A stretch of DNA of 6,222 bases. Source: Anaerolineae bacterium (lineage in GTDB: Bacteria > Chloroflexota > Anaerolineae > Aggregatilineales > UBA3940). The stretch spans positions 1 through 6,222 of the forward strand of contig JADZAD010000035.1 of NCBI GenBank assembly GCA_020852775.1, in the 5' to 3' direction. Below are positions 4,835-6,222 of this stretch, piece by piece; within the stretch, counting starts at the first letter, position 1, and every line of letters starts with the position of its first letter. The notes beneath the pieces were generated by a model. That model made no database searches and was not told where the DNA came from. It was given only the letters and a program-made list of their open reading frames with translations. A program made the position numbers and the translations under genes.

Positions 4835-6222
4835 CTATCCTTTGTCGAAAGCCGCGCCAACCGAGAGTGAGCTTATATCGGGTTCTTCTGATACACGGCG
4901 TCTTACCGATCTATTGTCGTAAGGTACTTCCGCAGAGATGTTATGTTGCTGGCAGTAGCCCTCAATAACTTCCAAAAAGGCGCCTCCGTACTTCTGCAGT
5001 TTGAATCGGCCTATGCCTGATATGTCAAGCAGTTGGTCATCAGTACGAGGGTACCGGGCAGCCATCTCGGTCAACGTTCGATCCGAGAAGATAACGTATG
5101 GTGGCACACCTGCCTCGTCTGCCATCTGCTTGAGCCGGGCACGCAGAAGGGCAAACAGGGTTTCGTCACTTTCGTTCTTGCCCTCATCCATCCCCGATTT
5201 TTTCCGGGTACGCTCGTCTCGCTCCGGGAATCTGCCCATTACAGGCAATCGTTCCTTAAGAGCCTGGCGGGCGACAGGGGTAAGACGAAGCCCCTCGTAT
5301 TCTCCCTGCTCCAGGTAACCTGTCTGCAGCAGTTGGCGGACGAGTATATGCCACTGCTCCCGCTCCAGTTCCCTGCCGATACCGTAAGTGGAGAGGCGAT
5401 CATGCCCCAGTTCGAGGATGCGCCTGTCAGCCGAACCGCGCAGAATGCGAATGATATGGACAGCGCCGAATTTCTCCCCTGTCCGCACGATACAGGACAG
5501 CAGCTTCTGAGCCACAGTCGTGATATCGACCTGAGGGGTTTCGTTGACGCAGTTGTCGCAGTTGCCACAGTGAGATGCGCTGTAGCGTTCACCGAAATAG
5601 GCCAGCAGCGGCTTACGGCGGCAGTTGATCTGGTCCTCAGCGTATCGCACCATAGCGTCAAGGTGCTGTTGAGCCACATTTCGCTCGGCCCCATCTTTCT
5701 GATTGATGAAGTGCCTGAGCCTGGTAGCATCGCTGTGGCGGTACAGCAGCAGGCAATGTGCAGGTAGCCCATCACGGCCAGCACGGCCAATTTCCTGGTA
5801 ATAGCTCTCGATGCTCTTAGGCAGATCGTAGTGGAGAACAAACCGCACATTCGGCTTATTGATGCCCATGCCAAATGCGATAGTGGCGACCATGATCTGC
5901 GCGTCATCGCGTATGAAGGTTTCCTGATTACGCCGGCGTGCGTCATCGGTCAGCCCGGCATGGTATGGCAGGGCTGAATACCCCTCTGCGACCAGCAGAG
6001 CAGTCAGGTCATCGACCTGCCTGCGCGAGAAACAATAGATGATGCCGGGCTGGCCCTGAAAACGATCGAGGAAATGGAAGACTCTCTCCGTGGCGTTTCG
6101 CTTTGGCGCAACTTCGATGAACAGGTTCTCCCGGTTGAAGCTGGCGACAAACTCCCCAGACTGGGAGAACCTCAGAGAGGACTGAATATCAGATCGAACA
6201 CGCGTGGTAGCTGTTGCCGTCA
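4835..6222 (-). CDS. recQ: ATP-dependent DNA helicase RecQ, 5' end beyond the window, 3' end truncated by an in-frame stop
   Basis: RecQ unwinds DNA 3'-to-5' in recombinational repair and stalled-fork processing. In-window residues are numbered from codon 6220; the frame is open to the right edge. The sequence begins at helicase motif III (TATAT, 1-5), so about 215 residues with the Walker A and DEAH motifs are off-window. Visible are the start of the second RecA-like lobe (FNRENLF), motif IV (GIIYCFSRRQV, 59-69), PYHAGL (85-90), motif V (VATIAFGMGINKP, 111-123) and motif VI with its arginine finger (QEIGRAGRDG, 142-151). The zinc site has four cysteines at 200, 218, 221 and 224, followed by the RQC winged helix (about 232-325) and an HRDC domain (about 350-425, including LLDISGIGRFKLQKYG). 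The frame stops at TAG after AAFDKG (residue 461), at the start of a C-terminal helix-turn-helix domain. The helicase, zinc, RQC and HRDC parts look intact, so the truncated protein could still be an active helicase. Confidence 0.93.
   Translation of the reverse strand, partial: TATATTRVRSDIQSSLRFSQSGEFVASFNRENLFIEVAPKRNATERVFHFLDRFQGQPGIIYCFSRRQVDDLTALLVAEGYSALPYHAGLTDDARRRNQETFIRDDAQIMVATIAFGMGINKPNVRFVLHYDLPKSIESYYQEIGRAGRDGLPAHCLLLYRHSDATRLRHFINQKDGAERNVAQQHLDAMVRYAEDQINCRRKPLLAYFGERYSASHCGNCDNCVNETPQVDITTVAQKLLSCIVRTGEKFGAVHIIRILRGSADRRILELGHDRLSTYGIGRELEREQWHILVRQLLQTGYLEQGEYEGLRLTPVARQALKERLPVMGRFPERDERTRKKSGMDEGKNESDETLFALLRARLKQMADEAGVPPYVIFSDRTLTEMAARYPRTDDQLLDISGIGRFKLQKYGGAFLEVIEGYCQQHNISAEVPYDNRSVRRRVSEEPDISSLSVGAAFDKG

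Noticed and set aside
5033..5767. Plus-strand open frame (244 codons) opposite recQ
   Set aside because: The minus strand encodes the RecQ zinc, RQC and HRDC regions with all motifs in order; the plus frame shows none.

Overview
The window carries ordinary bacterial housekeeping genes, most plausibly from a member of the Chloroflexota. The phylum call is an inference from three traits: a lipoprotein with a long Pro/Thr/Ala-rich linker, a short EF-Ts of about 205 residues, and an S2 protein with a long acidic tail. The DNA is moderately GC-rich. Coding is dense, and I see no mobile element, CRISPR array, phage gene or toxin-antitoxin pair. I found no support for a new biological system. The most unusual feature is a single in-frame stop codon near the 3' end of recQ.

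Layout. On the plus strand from the left edge: a very small membrane-protein ORF (2-124, possibly the tail of a longer gene), dtd for D-aminoacyl-tRNA deacylase (143-583, TTG start), and a predicted lipoprotein gene (684-1721). A terminator hairpin at 1744-1777 separates these from the minus-strand genes, which run right to left: rpsB (4209-3298), tsf (3249-2632) and pyrH (2524-1799, TTG start). A strong intrinsic terminator lies between tsf and pyrH, so pyrH is probably only partly co-transcribed with rpsB-tsf. The usual next gene, frr, is absent.

Upstream of rpsB is a compact divergent control region. A sigma70-type promoter reads left into rpsB (TTGAAG-N17-TATACT). A second reads right (TTGACT-N17-TAGAAT) into a single tRNA-Ala(CGC) gene at 4428-4500, which is followed by its own terminator. 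Minus-strand recQ fills the rest of the window (6222-4559). Its N-terminal ATPase motifs lie beyond the right edge. Its C-terminal helix-turn-helix domain is cut by an in-frame TAG at 4837-4835, with homologous-looking sequence continuing in the same frame for 91 more codons.

Functional theme. rpsB, tsf, tRNA-Ala and dtd all serve translation (small subunit, EF-Tu recycling, decoding, removal of D-amino acids from tRNA). pyrH supplies UDP for nucleotide synthesis, and recQ belongs to DNA repair. The lipoprotein and the small ORF have no assignable function.
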